A stretch of DNA of 64,000 nt from Campylobacterales bacterium. GTDB taxonomy: Bacteria; Campylobacterota; Campylobacteria; Campylobacterales; Sulfurimonadaceae. The position numbers and the translations under genes were made by a program. The notes under the pieces were generated by a model, which saw only the letters and a list, made by a program, of their open reading frames with translations, was not told the origin of the DNA and ran no database searches. Numbering within the stretch: position 1 is the first letter of the stretch; the number at the start of each line of letters is the position of its first letter. The stretch is taken from assembly GCA_026390115.1 (NCBI GenBank), contig JAPLGO010000038.1, positions 186,001 to 250,000 of the forward strand. The letters are read 5' to 3'. Shown in pieces: positions 33,642-43,673 of this stretch.

Positions 33642-35378
33642 TTGAAAACATTAGTTAATTTTTTATCGCAAAAGAAGATTGAAGAGTCTGAAATATTTGT
33701 ACATCTTAAGTGTAGCCAAGACGAGGCTTTGATGCTTCAGAATTTGACTAAGAAGTATGTTGAGGGTCAGGATGATATTCTGATTCTGGAACTTCTGCAA
33801 GATTTGTACCCGACTGAAAAATATAAGCATTTGAGCCATTTGAAAGAGTTGAAAAATCTCTTGGAGCTGGGTTGGCTGCATCAGCAGAGTTTTACCCCCA
33901 TGAAAATGTCAGAGGTTACTCCGCTGGAGCTTTTAAATACCGCAATAGGGCTAACTCCGTCATTCTTAAAACTTCTTCAAGACGGAACGCTTGAGAGCGA
34001 ATTGCCGGACATTAAGCCCTACGGCGACCATTTGGAGTATCTGCAGGACCAGTTTTTTAGAATTGAGTTGTATCAAAAGATGAGTGTGATTCGTCAAAAC
34101 ACGCATGAACACTCTCTTGGAATTGACAGAATTCAAAATAAACTCAAACTTCTGGAAAAACGGATTGAAGACCGCATTGCACAAACCTCGGAGAGTTTGG
34201 TTTTGGATAAATTTTTTAAACAGAAGAAGATGACGAACTACGAGCAGGTGATTTTTATTGCACTTCTTCGTGAGGAGTACAGTTCAACCGACTCTTCCCT
34301 TCGAGAGATGAATACCCTGATAGATTTAATTTCTTTTGATGAGTATGAACGCATAAAAAATCGCTCACTTTTGGAAGATGGCTCAAATCTTATAAGTTCC
34401 GGAATTATTGATTATGAGGAAATGTTGAACCCTTTCGGTGGAATTTCCAGAGCGTTTTACATAGTGGATGAGATTCTTCAGAGCATAATACATCCGCAAA
34501 AAAATAAAAAAGTCCGCCGTCTGAAGTTAAATGCACTTATGGATGAGCAGGATATTTTTGAGCTTATAGAGCCTGAGACTTCTCTCTCGGATGTTGTTCT
34601 GAATAAAAAAACAGAAGAAACCCTGCAAAACCTGATGAGACAGGTAGACAAAGAGGTTATAAACCGTCTTGTTGAGTGGGGCGTAAAAGACAAAAAGAGC
34701 GGAATTGATGCAAGGATTATCTTTTACGGAGCCGCCGGAACAGGAAAAACCATGACGGCTTATTCGCTGGCAAAGTCTTTGAAAAGACAGGTTTTAGCCT
34801 TTGACTGTTCAAAAATTCTCTCCATGTATGTTGGAGAGAGTGAAAAAAATGTAAGAAAAATCTTCGATACATTTTACGATTTATGCGAAAAAACAAAATC
34901 AGAGCCGATACTGCTCTTAAATGAAGCAGACCAGTTTTTAAGCTCCCGCTCCAGCGGCATAAGCTCGAGCGCCGACCAGATGCACAACCAGATGCAAAAC
35001 ATCTTTTTAGAGCAGATAGAGAAGTTTAAGGGGATGTTAATCGCTACGACAAACCTGCTTGAAAACATAGATAAAGCCTTCTCAAGAAGATTTAACTACA
35101 AGATAGAGTTTAAGAAACCCGATGAAGCACAAAGGGCAGAACTGTGGAAAAAAATGCTCCCGATTGATGCTCCGTACGAAAAAGATTTTGATGCTACACC
35201 TTTGTCAAAATACTCTTTGACAGGCGGACAGATAAATCTTATTATAAAAAACACAGCCTATAAAGTGGCTGTAAGAAAGAAGCCGATATTTACATTAACT
35301 GATTTTGTTGAAGAGATAAACAGAGAAAAAGATGCGAATTTTGACAGCGAAAAATCGATGGGGTTTTTGAATAAGTAG
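33642..35378 (+). CDS. AAA+ ATPase
   Basis: 578 residues from a TTG start with AAGGAAA upstream, 8 nt after the previous stop. The C-terminal AAA module has Walker A 'YGAAGTGKTMTAYSLAK' (about 364-372), Walker B 'ILLLNEADQFL' (with Asn in place of the usual Asp before Glu), 'ATNLLENIDKAFSRRF' (arginine finger) and a sensor-2 region. The N-terminal 300 residues form a helical domain of unknown role. It is similar in layout to stand-alone AAA+ remodelling proteins. The substrate is unknown. Confidence 0.8.
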   Translation: MKTLVNFLSQKKIEESEIFVHLKCSQDEALMLQNLTKKYVEGQDDILILELLQDLYPTEKYKHLSHLKELKNLLELGWLHQQSFTPMKMSEVTPLELLNTAIGLTPSFLKLLQDGTLESELPDIKPYGDHLEYLQDQFFRIELYQKMSVIRQNTHEHSLGIDRIQNKLKLLEKRIEDRIAQTSESLVLDKFFKQKKMTNYEQVIFIALLREEYSSTDSSLREMNTLIDLISFDEYERIKNRSLLEDGSNLISSGIIDYEEMLNPFGGISRAFYIVDEILQSIIHPQKNKKVRRLKLNALMDEQDIFELIEPETSLSDVVLNKKTEETLQNLMRQVDKEVINRLVEWGVKDKKSGIDARIIFYGAAGTGKTMTAYSLAKSLKRQVLAFDCSKILSMYVGESEKNVRKIFDTFYDLCEKTKSEPILLLNEADQFLSSRSSGISSSADQMHNQMQNIFLEQIEKFKGMLIATTNLLENIDKAFSRRFNYKIEFKKPDEAQRAELWKKMLPIDAPYEKDFDATPLSKYSLTGGQINLIIKNTAYKVAVRKKPIFTLTDFVEEINREKDANFDSEKSMGFLNK

Positions 35379-35535
35379 CTCATGCTACGTACTTTTTCGT
35401 TTAAGTGCGTAACATATTAGTGTATAACTTAACGAAACATTATGGCAAGATGATTATTTTTTAAGCACTATAAATTATTTTATTGAAAAAAAATCAGATA
35501 TACTAAATGCCAGATTTAAATCAGGAGAAAATATA

Positions 35536-36966
35536 ATGGGAAAATTTGTTAATAGTGTTGAAGAGTTCTTTTCGTTTTGTGAAGACAATGATGTTCAGTT
35601 TGTAGATTTTAGATTTACAGACATTAAGGGTACATGGCACCATGTTACTTACAGAATGAGTGCTGTAACTGCCGGTCATTTTGAAGGCGGTTTACCATTT
35701 GATGGCTCATCAATTGATGCATGGCAGCCAATTAACAAATCTGACATGCTTCTAAAGCCTGATGCTGGTTCTGCATTTATGGATCCATTCACTGCTGATC
35801 CAACTATCATCGTTTTCTGTGATGTTTATGATATTTACAAAAAACAAGCTTATGAGAGATGTCCTCGTTCAATCGCAAAAGCTGCTCTAAAACATGCTGA
35901 GTCTTTAGGGATTGCAGATGCTGCATATTTCGGACCTGAGAATGAATTCTTTGTATTTGATGATGTAAAATTTATTGACAATATTAACGAAGCCGGTTAC
36001 AAAATCGACACTGAAGAGGGTGGATGGAATTCTAATACTACTTATCCGGATAGCTACAATAATGCACACCGTCCAGGAACAAAGGGCGGTTACTTCCCAG
36101 TAGCTCCAACAGATACAGGCGTAGATATGCGTGCTGAGATGATGATGATTATGGAACAAATCGGTCTTGAAGTTGTTCTCGGTCACCACGAAGTTGCACA
36201 AGGTCAGCATGAAATCGGTATCGTTTTCTCTGACATCATCGGTGCAGCAGACAATGTTCAAAAATATAAATATGTTGTAAAAATGGTCGCGCACCTTAAC
36301 GGTAAAACTGCTACATTTATGCCAAAACCAATGTTTGGAGATAATGGTAACGGTATGCACGTTCACCAATCATTATGGAAAGAAGGCAAAAACCTTTTCT
36401 ATAAAGAGGGGAACTATGCAAATATCTCTGAAATGGGACTTAACTATGTTGGCGGTATTTTTAAACATGCGCGTTCAGTTGCAGCGTTTACAAATCCTAC
36501 AACTAACTCATACAAAAGATTGTTACCGGGATTTGAAGCTCCAAGCGTATTAACTTACTCCTCTCAAAATCGTTCTGCATCTTGTAGAATCCCTTATGGT
36601 GCCGGTGAAAAAGCAACTCGTATTGAGATGAGATTTCCAGATTCTACAGCTTGTCCTTACCTTGCATTTGCAGTTATGATGATGGCTGGTCTTGATGGTA
36701 TCCAAAACAAAGAGATTCCAATCGGTCCAATGGATGAAGATTTATATGAATTATCTCTAGATGAAATTCGTGAAAGAGGTATTCCTCAAATGCCACATAC
36801 ACTTCGCGGTTCATTAGAGTCTCTTTTCCGTGATAATGACTACTTAAAACCTGTTTTCACAGATGAGTTTTTAGAAGCATACAGACATTACAGATTTGAG
36901 AGAGATGTATGGCCTGATGAAGGTCGTCCGACTGCGTACGAGTTTAAAACTACTTACCAGTGCTAA
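35536..36966 (+). CDS. glnA: Glutamine synthetase, type I
   Basis: 476 residues, full length. Motifs: 'FDGSSIDAW', '[10 protein letters not shown]', '[13 protein letters not shown]', '[10 protein letters not shown]', '[17 protein letters not shown]' (ATP and glutamate binding) and 'NRSASCRIP'. It makes glutamine from glutamate, ammonia and ATP, the main route of nitrogen assimilation. AGGAGAAAAT precedes the ATG. No sigma-54 (-24/-12) motif was found upstream. A terminator follows. Confidence 0.96.
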   Translation: MGKFVNSVEEFFSFCEDNDVQFVDFRFTDIKGTWHHVTYRMSAVTAGHFEGGLPFDGSSIDAWQPINKSDMLLKPDAGSAFMDPFTADPTIIVFCDVYDIYKKQAYERCPRSIAKAALKHAESLGIADAAYFGPENEFFVFDDVKFIDNINEAGYKIDTEEGGWNSNTTYPDSYNNAHRPGTKGGYFPVAPTDTGVDMRAEMMMIMEQIGLEVVLGHHEVAQGQHEIGIVFSDIIGAADNVQKYKYVVKMVAHLNGKTATFMPKPMFGDNGNGMHVHQSLWKEGKNLFYKEGNYANISEMGLNYVGGIFKHARSVAAFTNPTTNSYKRLLPGFEAPSVLTYSSQNRSASCRIPYGAGEKATRIEMRFPDSTACPYLAFAVMMMAGLDGIQNKEIPIGPMDEDLYELSLDEIRERGIPQMPHTLRGSLESLFRDNDYLKPVFTDEFLEAYRHYRFERDVWPDEGRPTAYEFKTTYQC

Positions 36967-36985
36967 GCACATTCTTAATTTAAAC

Positions 36986-37015
36986 GCTAAAGGAATTTAT
37001 TCCTTTAGCTAGACT
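36986..37015 (+). terminator. glnA terminator
   Basis: A 10-bp perfect stem GCTAAAGGAA (36986-36995) / TTCCTTTAGC (37000-37009) with a TTTA loop, followed by a T-rich stretch, 19 nt after the glnA stop. Confidence 0.75.
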
Positions 37016-37152
37016 CTTCTTTTACAATAATCTTACAACAGTCAACTATTTAACAATCTCATTCATTTCTATAATTTTAAATTTGATATAATTCCACTTA
37101 AGATAGTTATGTAAGAGTGTACTATCAAATTTCAAGTTTTAAAGGATTCAAA

Positions 37153-38811
37153 ATGAATCAAGCAATGCAAGGTAAATATAAACCTTACCCACAAATAGAT
37201 TTGCCAAATCGAATATGGCCTACAAAAACGATAACAACTGCTCCGGTATGGTGTAGCGTTGATTTAAGAGATGGAAATCAGGCTCTTATCAATCCTATGA
37301 ATATGGAAAAAAAACTTGAACTTTTTACACTCTTACTCAAACTCGGTTTTAAAGAAATAGAGGTTGGTTTTCCATCCGCTTCCAAAGTAGAGTTTGACTT
37401 TTTACGCAAATTGGTTGATGATAAACTTATTCCTGATGATGTAACGATTCAGGTTTTGGTTCAGGCAAGAGAACATCTTATTGCTAAAACTTTTGAAGCA
37501 TTAAAAGGTGTTAAAAAAGCGACTGTTCATTTGTATAACTCCACCTCAGTAGCCCAAAGAAAGATAGTGTTCGGCATGTCAAAAGAGGAGATAATCACTC
37601 TTGCGATGGAGGGTGTTGACTTAGTGAAGAAGTATGAAAAAGAGCATGACGGCAAAATTTTCTTAGAATATTCGCCTGAGAGTTTTACGGGAACCGAGTT
37701 GGAATTTGCAGCGGAGATTTCAAATGCCGTAACGCACAGATGGGGAATTTTGCCGACAAGAAAAGTAATTATCAACTTGCCGGCAACGGTTGAGATGGCA
37801 ACACCGAATATTTATGCGGATCAGATAGAGTGGATGGCAAGGCATTTGGATAACCGTGAAAATGTCATTATTTCAACGCACACGCATAATGACAGAGGAA
37901 CTTCAATTGCAGCGACTGAATTGGCTCTTTTGGCGGGTGCGGACAGAGTGGAAGGGACGCTTTTGAGCAACGGCGAGAGAACTGGAAATGTGGACATTAT
38001 AACTTTAGCACTGAACTTGACAACCCAAGGCGTTGACTCTAAACTAAACTTTACAGATATAAATGAAGTTTTGGATGTGGTTGAGAGATGCACAGAGTTG
38101 CCGACACATCCACGTCATCCTTATGTTGGTGAATTGGTTTATACGGCGTTTTCCGGCTCACACCAAGATGCCATAAACAAAGGTTTAGCGTACCAAAAAA
38201 ACAAAGAGGATAACTTTTGGGAAGTTCCTTATTTGCCAATCGACCCTACAGATTTGGGGCGAACTTATGAGAGCATCATTCGTATAAATTCCCAATCAGG
38301 AAAAGGTGGAATCGCCTATATTTTGGAGAAAAGTTATGGGTATCAGTTGCCAAAAGCGATGCATCCGGAAATTGGTCGCACTGTTCAGGGGGTAACCGAT
38401 GAAAAGGGGAGAGAGTTAGAGCCGCAAGAGATTTTAAAAATATTTGATGACAGCTACTTCAACATGAAAGAGCATATTTCTTTGGTAGATGTAACTCTCT
38501 CATCGGGCAAAAAAGTCTCAACATGCTCTTTGACATACAGCTATAACGGTGCAACTATAACGGCGAACGGAGAGGGGAACGGTCCGATAGATGCATGTAA
38601 AAATGCTCTTATGAAGGATTACAAAAATGAGTTTACAATTAACTCCTACTTTGAGCACTCTCGCGGCGACAAAAGCTCTGCGGAAGCCGTTGCATATATA
38701 GAAATACAGAGTAAAAATATACTCTCATGCTTTGGTGTAGGTGTTGACAGCGACATAACAACTGCCTCTATCAAAGCCATGTTTTCTGCACTCAACAGAG
38801 CATTTTTCTGA
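37153..38811 (+). CDS. leuA: 2-isopropylmalate synthase (long form)
   Basis: 552 residues from the ATG at 37153 with AAAGGA 6 nt upstream; a GTG at 37117 is open but has no site. 'VWCSVDLRDGNQALINPM' opens the TIM barrel, with 'EVGFPSAS', 'STHTHNDRGTS' (metal-binding His) and 'ERTGNVD'. The C-terminal regulatory domain, including 'GNGPIDACKNAL', supplies leucine feedback. It performs the first committed step of leucine synthesis. The other leu genes are not adjacent. Confidence 0.94.
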   Translation: MNQAMQGKYKPYPQIDLPNRIWPTKTITTAPVWCSVDLRDGNQALINPMNMEKKLELFTLLLKLGFKEIEVGFPSASKVEFDFLRKLVDDKLIPDDVTIQVLVQAREHLIAKTFEALKGVKKATVHLYNSTSVAQRKIVFGMSKEEIITLAMEGVDLVKKYEKEHDGKIFLEYSPESFTGTELEFAAEISNAVTHRWGILPTRKVIINLPATVEMATPNIYADQIEWMARHLDNRENVIISTHTHNDRGTSIAATELALLAGADRVEGTLLSNGERTGNVDIITLALNLTTQGVDSKLNFTDINEVLDVVERCTELPTHPRHPYVGELVYTAFSGSHQDAINKGLAYQKNKEDNFWEVPYLPIDPTDLGRTYESIIRINSQSGKGGIAYILEKSYGYQLPKAMHPEIGRTVQGVTDEKGRELEPQEILKIFDDSYFNMKEHISLVDVTLSSGKKVSTCSLTYSYNGATITANGEGNGPIDACKNALMKDYKNEFTINSYFEHSRGDKSSAEAVAYIEIQSKNILSCFGVGVDSDITTASIKAMFSALNRAFF

Positions 38812-38818
38812 TGTAACG

Positions 38819-38903
38819 CACTAAAACGAACGCGTCCGTTTTAGTGGCAGGGACGATTCGTCCCTACAACCCCCTAAAGCTTCCCCTATCTTCCGGATAG
38901 GGG
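38819..38903. repeat. Three consecutive hairpins (REP-like)
   Basis: Perfect palindromes: a 10-bp stem CACTAAAACG/CGTTTTAGTG (38819-38828/38837-38846), an 8-bp AGGGACGA/TCGTCCCT (38849-38865) and an 8-bp CCCCTATC/GATAGGGG (38883-38903). They lie between convergent genes and are more G+C-rich than their surroundings. They may serve as a bidirectional terminator or be a repetitive extragenic palindrome element. Confidence 0.5.
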
Positions 38904-38923
38904 AGAAAAAAGCTGGATAAAAA

Positions 38924-39268
38924 TTAATCCCACAAAACCGTTACGCCATACTCTTCATGAAGTGCTATAAATTTGTTGTAGTGTATTTTTTTGCCGTATT
39001 TTTTACTCAAAAACTTTACCTCAATCTCTTCGCCCAACAGCAACTCTCTCACCTCTTTATAGGAGAGCCACTTTCCATATTTTGCAAGTGCATTCTGCCA
39101 GATTTTAAAGTGGCAAGTAGCGTTCTCAGTGAGTTCATACATCTCACCGTCTTCACTTTTCCATGAAGCGTTTGAACAGGCGTAGAGTTTTACCTTTTTA
39201 CCTCGAACTTCCTTCTCTCTTACTTCAATAGCTCCATCGCTGCAATAGGGACATTTTCCTAAAATCAT
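38924..39268 (-). CDS. Zinc-ribbon protein
   Basis: 114 residues from the ATG at 39268, preceded by GAGGAAGAG; the frame is open to another ATG at 39319 without a site. The N-terminus 'GKCPYCSDGAIEVREKEVRGKKVKLYACSNA' plus a later Cys ('ATCHF') looks like the zinc ribbon of topoisomerase I C-terminal repeats. The C-terminal half is basic. It may bind nucleic acid. No specific family is recognised. Confidence 0.6.
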   Translation of the reverse strand: MILGKCPYCSDGAIEVREKEVRGKKVKLYACSNASWKSEDGEMYELTENATCHFKIWQNALAKYGKWLSYKEVRELLLGEEIEVKFLSKKYGKKIHYNKFIALHEEYGVTVLWD

Positions 39269-39364
39269 CTCTTCCTCATCTTTTTTATTGTTTATATGGT
39301 ACAAAATAAATCTCTTCATTTAGAAAAAGATGGCAAATTGACATCTTTTTGCTAAAATTCGCGC

Positions 39365-40642
39365 ATGAATTCATATATAGATAAATTTAACAATGCAACC
39401 AAAAATACACTCTTTGAAAAACTCCCACATGCAGAGCAGGCGTTTATAAAAGAGAAAGCACACCAACTCAAGTTTTCCCATCAAGAGCTGAAGCAGATAA
39501 TTGATATGGCAAGAGACCTCGGCATGTGGAATGAGAAAAGTATAATAGAGATATTTCCAGAGCATGAACAAAAGAAGGTTGTTTTTACAAGACTCAGACT
39601 TAGTTATGAAGAGATACGGAATAGACCAAACTCTTATGATAATTTTGAATTAAAAAATATTCCGCTAGAACAAAAATACAGTTTCAAAACAGAAGAAAAA
39701 GAGGGCTTCGGTCTGGGTCTTTGCCCAGTTGCAAGCGAAAAAACAAGATGCTGCAATCTTCTCACTTTGGATGCTGTTGAGAGTTGCGGATTTGACTGCT
39801 CCTACTGTTCCATACAGAGTTTTTACAAGCAAAATACCATCACTTTTGACAGCGGGTTTAAAGAAAAACTTCTCAATCTCAATCTTGATAAAAACAAGAG
39901 TTACCACATCGGAACAGGGCAGAGTTCAGACTCTCTCATGTGGGGAAACCGTGAGGGAATTTTGGATGCTCTTTTTGATTTTGCCCGAAAATATCCAAAT
40001 GTGATTTTGGAGTTTAAGACAAAATCAGACAATATAAAATATTTTCTCGAAAATGAAGTGCCAAAAAATATCCTCTGCACATGGAGCCTGAACACCCCTA
40101 CAATTATAAAAAATGAGGAGCATCTTACCGCTTCGCTTGAAAAACGGATAGATGCAGCAAGAGCTTTGGCAGACAAAGGGGTAAAAGTAGGCTTTCATTT
40201 TCATCCGATAGTGGAGTATGAAAACTATCTTGACGAGTATCAAGAAGTTTACAAAAAACTCCTACTAAAATTCGAACCTAATGAGGTTGCCCTTGTGAGT
40301 TTTGGAACACTCACCTTTATAAAGCCTGTAATTAAAAAGCTTCGTGAACGAGAGTTCAGAACAAAAATTACGCAGATTCCACATGCTGATGCAAGCGGAA
40401 AAAGCTCATATGGGCATGCCACAAAACTAGAGATGTTTAAGCATGCTTATGAGAGTTTTGCACCTTGGCACCGTAAAGGCACTTCCCATGAGGAGAATAC
40501 AGATGTTTTTTTCTATCTCTGCATGGAGGAGCACGGCATGTGGAAAGAAGCATTTGGGTATGAGTACGCAACAAACAACGATTTTGAGCAAGCCATGCTG
40601 GGTGCATATTGCAAAAAAATTGGACAAGACTATTTAATCTAG
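39365..40642 (+). CDS. Radical SAM protein, spore photoproduct lyase-like
   Basis: 425 residues. The cluster motif 'CGFDCSYCSIQ' (C-x3-C-x2-C) binds a 4Fe-4S cluster that cleaves SAM. 'HIGTGQSSDSLMWG', 'VILEFKTKSDNIKYFL', 'WSLNTPTIIKNEEHLTASLEKRIDAA' and 'VGFHFHPIVEYE' follow the SplB family order. Such proteins occur in non-sporing bacteria, where the substrate is not established. No ribosome site is obvious; the start is chosen by frame. Confidence 0.8.
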   Translation: MNSYIDKFNNATKNTLFEKLPHAEQAFIKEKAHQLKFSHQELKQIIDMARDLGMWNEKSIIEIFPEHEQKKVVFTRLRLSYEEIRNRPNSYDNFELKNIPLEQKYSFKTEEKEGFGLGLCPVASEKTRCCNLLTLDAVESCGFDCSYCSIQSFYKQNTITFDSGFKEKLLNLNLDKNKSYHIGTGQSSDSLMWGNREGILDALFDFARKYPNVILEFKTKSDNIKYFLENEVPKNILCTWSLNTPTIIKNEEHLTASLEKRIDAARALADKGVKVGFHFHPIVEYENYLDEYQEVYKKLLLKFEPNEVALVSFGTLTFIKPVIKKLREREFRTKITQIPHADASGKSSYGHATKLEMFKHAYESFAPWHRKGTSHEENTDVFFYLCMEEHGMWKEAFGYEYATNNDFEQAMLGAYCKKIGQDYLI

Positions 40643-40651
40643 GACGCTAAA

Positions 40652-41851
40652 ATGAAATTTCACGAACAAGTAAAAAAACAAAACTACTTTTTATCTCAAC
40701 CACATCAGCCATTTTTTATTTTAGGAATAGCTGCTTCAATAGTTATGATGCTGTTATTCGCCCTTAGCTATAAAGGTGTTTTTTCGCTTCAAATGGAGAG
40801 TATAAACTTCCATGTCTATTCACTTATATTTATAGTTCTTACAAATGTTTTTACAGGCTTTTTGTTTACAACATTTCCAAGATTTTGCCAATCAGAGGTA
40901 ATCTCTAAGAAGTACTATACAACTGTTTTTTACCTCAGTATTGTCGGTTCACTCCTTTTCTTGCTAGGTTCATTTATGAGTCACGCTCTTTTAGTCGCAG
41001 GAATGGCAACTCTCTTTTTATCTCAAATATTTATAGTTTCAAAATTACAAAATATTTATAAAACCGGTATTATGCCAATGAAAGAAGACCCATTCTGGAT
41101 TCTGACTGCTCAATATTTTGGGCTTTTTGGACATCTTTTATTTATGCTGATTGAGATAAACCGATATGTTGGAGTAGAGATTAACCTACTCAGTATTGCT
41201 GTAAACTTCTCTTTTTACATGTACATTGTTTTTCTGGGATTCAGCGTAGCTCAAAGAATGATTCCATTTTTTTCTCACTCACATGCGGCTAAAAATGAGC
41301 AGTTTATTAAAATAGTTTTTGCACTTTTTCTACTGAAAGCAGTGTTGAGTGCTTATGAGATAAAAATTGCTGAGATTATTATAGATATTTTGCTGGCTTC
41401 ATACATGTTAAAAGAGTTTTTAAGATGGAAGCTTTCTCCATTCTCTTCACCTGCGATTTTATGGGTACTTCACATGGCTCTCTTTTGGCTTCCTGCTGCA
41501 CTCTATCTATCTGCACTTAGTTTAACTGCAGAGCTGTTGCTGGAGACAAGCTTTTACTTTTTAAATATACATCTCATCGCCATAGGATTTATAACTACGG
41601 TTTTGATTGGTTTTGGAACAAGGGTTACTCTCGGTCACTCGGGGCAGAGTCCACATGCCGATAAATTTGCAACAAATATATTTTGGTCTATTCAGGTAGT
41701 GGTATTGCTTAGAGCATTATACAGCCTCAATATGGCTTTTGGTTGGAGTCTTAATTTTTTGTTCGATATCTCTTTTACAGCATGGATACTTCTTTTTCTG
41801 GTTTGGGGAGGAAGATATGCGAAGGTGTTGATTTTTGGAACTAAACTGTAA
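40652..41851 (+). CDS. nnrS: NnrS family heme- and copper-containing membrane protein
   Basis: 399 residues with about twelve hydrophobic segments. Family features: 'HQPFFILGIAASIVMMLLFALSYKG' at the start, 'FTGFLFTTFPRF', 'HLIAIGFITTVLIGFGTRVTLGHSGQSP' late. NnrS is tied to nitric oxide stress and denitrification in other bacteria. It starts 9 nt after the radical SAM gene, so it may be co-transcribed. Confidence 0.88.
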   Translation: MKFHEQVKKQNYFLSQPHQPFFILGIAASIVMMLLFALSYKGVFSLQMESINFHVYSLIFIVLTNVFTGFLFTTFPRFCQSEVISKKYYTTVFYLSIVGSLLFLLGSFMSHALLVAGMATLFLSQIFIVSKLQNIYKTGIMPMKEDPFWILTAQYFGLFGHLLFMLIEINRYVGVEINLLSIAVNFSFYMYIVFLGFSVAQRMIPFFSHSHAAKNEQFIKIVFALFLLKAVLSAYEIKIAEIIIDILLASYMLKEFLRWKLSPFSSPAILWVLHMALFWLPAALYLSALSLTAELLLETSFYFLNIHLIAIGFITTVLIGFGTRVTLGHSGQSPHADKFATNIFWSIQVVVLLRALYSLNMAFGWSLNFLFDISFTAWILLFLVWGGRYAKVLIFGTKL

Positions 41852-41857
41852 TAACTT

Positions 41858-42082
41858 CTAGCTCGCTCTTAAATAGCCTACATTTTTTTTATCAAGTGCA
41901 ATATCAAGCATCAACATAAGAGCCTCTTTATTGCTGTTTGCATACTGTTTAATAATATTTGTGGGTTTTTTATGGTGGGTAGCGCCATACTCTTTCTGGA
42001 TTAAAAAATCTCCAAAAAGAGTTGGATAAATATTGATTTTGTAGTAACTCACCCTGTCTTTTGTATTTTTAAATAAAATCAT
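41858..42082 (-). CDS. Small WGR-like domain protein
   Basis: 74 residues. 'YYKINIYPTLFGDFLIQKEYGATHHKKPTNIIKQYANSNKEALMLMLDIALDKKNVGY' follows the WGR fold pattern (aromatic strand, 'LFG-x-x-h-h-x-x-x-Y-G', basic turn, C-terminal helix). WGR domains often bind nucleic acid. The canonical Trp-Gly-Arg is replaced by Tyr-Gly-Ala. Confidence 0.55.
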   Translation of the reverse strand: MILFKNTKDRVSYYKINIYPTLFGDFLIQKEYGATHHKKPTNIIKQYANSNKEALMLMLDIALDKKNVGYLRAS

Positions 42083-42139
42083 ACGCCTTCAACCCTCTTT
42101 AAATAGTATCTAAAGATTAGCAAAAAGCATTCCTAGTTG

Positions 42140-42493
42140 TTAATTACTAGGTTGATTTCCTCTTTTACCCTTTCTGCTAGGTACACACTCTACAAGTTGA
42201 TCTTTTGTAGTTGCCTTGTTTACGCATTCCTGTGCCGTTTTTATTGCTACTGCTCTTTTTTCAAGATTAGTAGTCATCCTAGTTTTCATCTGCTCAAAAG
42301 TCATACTGTCGCGCATCGCTTGACCTCTTCCGCTTTGGCCTTGACCCATCATCTGTCCTTGACCTTGACCCATCATTTGACCCATTGGAGTTTGAGCCAC
42401 TGGAGCAGCAACGGCATTAACATCCGCCGCTTGAGTAAATGTAGCCATCATAGCAGTTGCAACCAAAGCCATAGTAATTTTTTTCATCTTCAT
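42140..42493 (-). CDS. Secreted small protein with MGQ-rich segment
   Basis: 117 residues from the ATG at 42493, with AAGGA 7 nt upstream; the frame is open to 42520. A signal peptide ('KKITMALVATAMMATFTQAAD') is followed by a Met/Gly/Gln-rich repeat ('MGQMMGQGQGQMMGQGQ') and a charged helical part with two Cys ('QECVNKATTKDQLVECVPSRKGKR'). It should be periplasmic. Met-rich segments can bind copper, which is speculative here. Confidence 0.65.
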   Translation of the reverse strand: MKMKKITMALVATAMMATFTQAADVNAVAAPVAQTPMGQMMGQGQGQMMGQGQSGRGQAMRDSMTFEQMKTRMTTNLEKRAVAIKTAQECVNKATTKDQLVECVPSRKGKRGNQPSN

Positions 42494-42595
42494 TTCGTAA
42501 TCCTTTTTTTTGATTTGCAAAAATTATACACAAAGTTTGGAAACTTAGACACTATATTTAATTAAAATTAGTGAGATATAAATATTGTCTATGAA

Positions 42596-43669
42596 TCACT
42601 GTATTGAACTCATAATTTTTGCTAAATTTATCTTTCCATAGCCATAATAATCATTCCTTTCATTTCTGTCATAGCTTAGAGTTCCTATCTTGTCGCTTGT
42701 GTTTTTTAATAGAGTATCTATTTGAACTCTTGTTAAATCAGGATTTTTTTCAAGCATTAGGGCAACAACTCCACTTACTATGGGAGCCGATGCAGAGGTA
42801 CCGATAAATGAGTTATTATCGTTATACAGAATATAATTTTCATCCAGAGTTGCGATACCATTGCTCCCCATCTCATCAAGTGTTGTTATCCCTATATCGT
42901 ACCCACCGGGAGCAACGATATCAAGATTCGAGCCATAATTGCTATACCAAGTTCTTAAATTATCTTTTTCGGTTGCACCGACTGCTATTACCTCAGGGAT
43001 CGCGGATTCATCATTTCCCATATCTTGGTCATCATTTCCGGATGCAAAAACTATAATAATCCCTTTGCCTTTTCTACCATTGATGCTCAAGTCTTGAATT
43101 TTGGCTTTAACGGCATCTGAAACATCATAAGTGCCCCAGCTGCAATTAATTATGTCGGCACCAAACTCCTCGGCTTTGCTAAAAAGTTCCACGGTTTCAC
43201 TATCGCTCATGCTCTCTTTATACTTTAAAAATATGATTTCACTGCTGCTTGCTACACCTTTGATTCCTTTATTGTTTACTCTCGCCCCAATTATTCCTGT
43301 TACCGCCGTACCATGGTTATCAGTTTTATTTATATGAGCTACATCTATACTTTTTGTTACTGTGTCATAAGTATGAATGATTGCACCCTCTAAATCTTCA
43401 TGCGTAACATCTAGCCCATCATCAATTACTGCTATTTTTACTTTTTTACCACTATAAATTTTCAATAAATTATCTGCATGTATATTGGCATTTGCATCTA
43501 TGGCGTTTTGAGTATAAAAGGTTTCGTTTTTATCTAGGTACCACTGTTGATAGTAGTATGGTTCTGGGGATGAAATCACATCTGCTATATCATTAATGCT
43601 CTTACTACTGCTTTCTTCGCCACAGCCGATAAAAAACAGTAAAAATAATAAAAGGAGAATCTGAGTCAA
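42596..43669 (-). CDS. Subtilisin-family serine protease, lipoprotein
   Basis: 357 residues from a TTG start directly after the preceding gene. A lipobox ('LLFFIGC') predicts a lipid-anchored exported protease. The catalytic triad is complete: Asp in 'AVIDDGLD', His in 'NHGTAVTG', Ser in 'GTSASAPIVSG', plus the oxyanion Asn in 'FASGND'. It lacks its own prodomain; the gene 4 nt upstream encodes a protein resembling one. Confidence 0.85.
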   Translation of the reverse strand: MTQILLLLFLLFFIGCGEESSSKSINDIADVISSPEPYYYQQWYLDKNETFYTQNAIDANANIHADNLLKIYSGKKVKIAVIDDGLDVTHEDLEGAIIHTYDTVTKSIDVAHINKTDNHGTAVTGIIGARVNNKGIKGVASSSEIIFLKYKESMSDSETVELFSKAEEFGADIINCSWGTYDVSDAVKAKIQDLSINGRKGKGIIIVFASGNDDQDMGNDESAIPEVIAVGATEKDNLRTWYSNYGSNLDIVAPGGYDIGITTLDEMGSNGIATLDENYILYNDNNSFIGTSASAPIVSGVVALMLEKNPDLTRVQIDTLLKNTSDKIGTLSYDRNERNDYYGYGKINLAKIMSSIQ

Positions 43670-43673
43670 AATA

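Noticed and set aside
35400-35535. Sigma-54 promoter before glnA
   Set aside because: TGGCA occurs near 35440, but the matching TTGC at the -12 position is missing.
36905-37110. tRNA or small RNA gene between glnA and leuA
   Set aside because: Only the glnA terminator hairpin is seen; no cloverleaf can be drawn.
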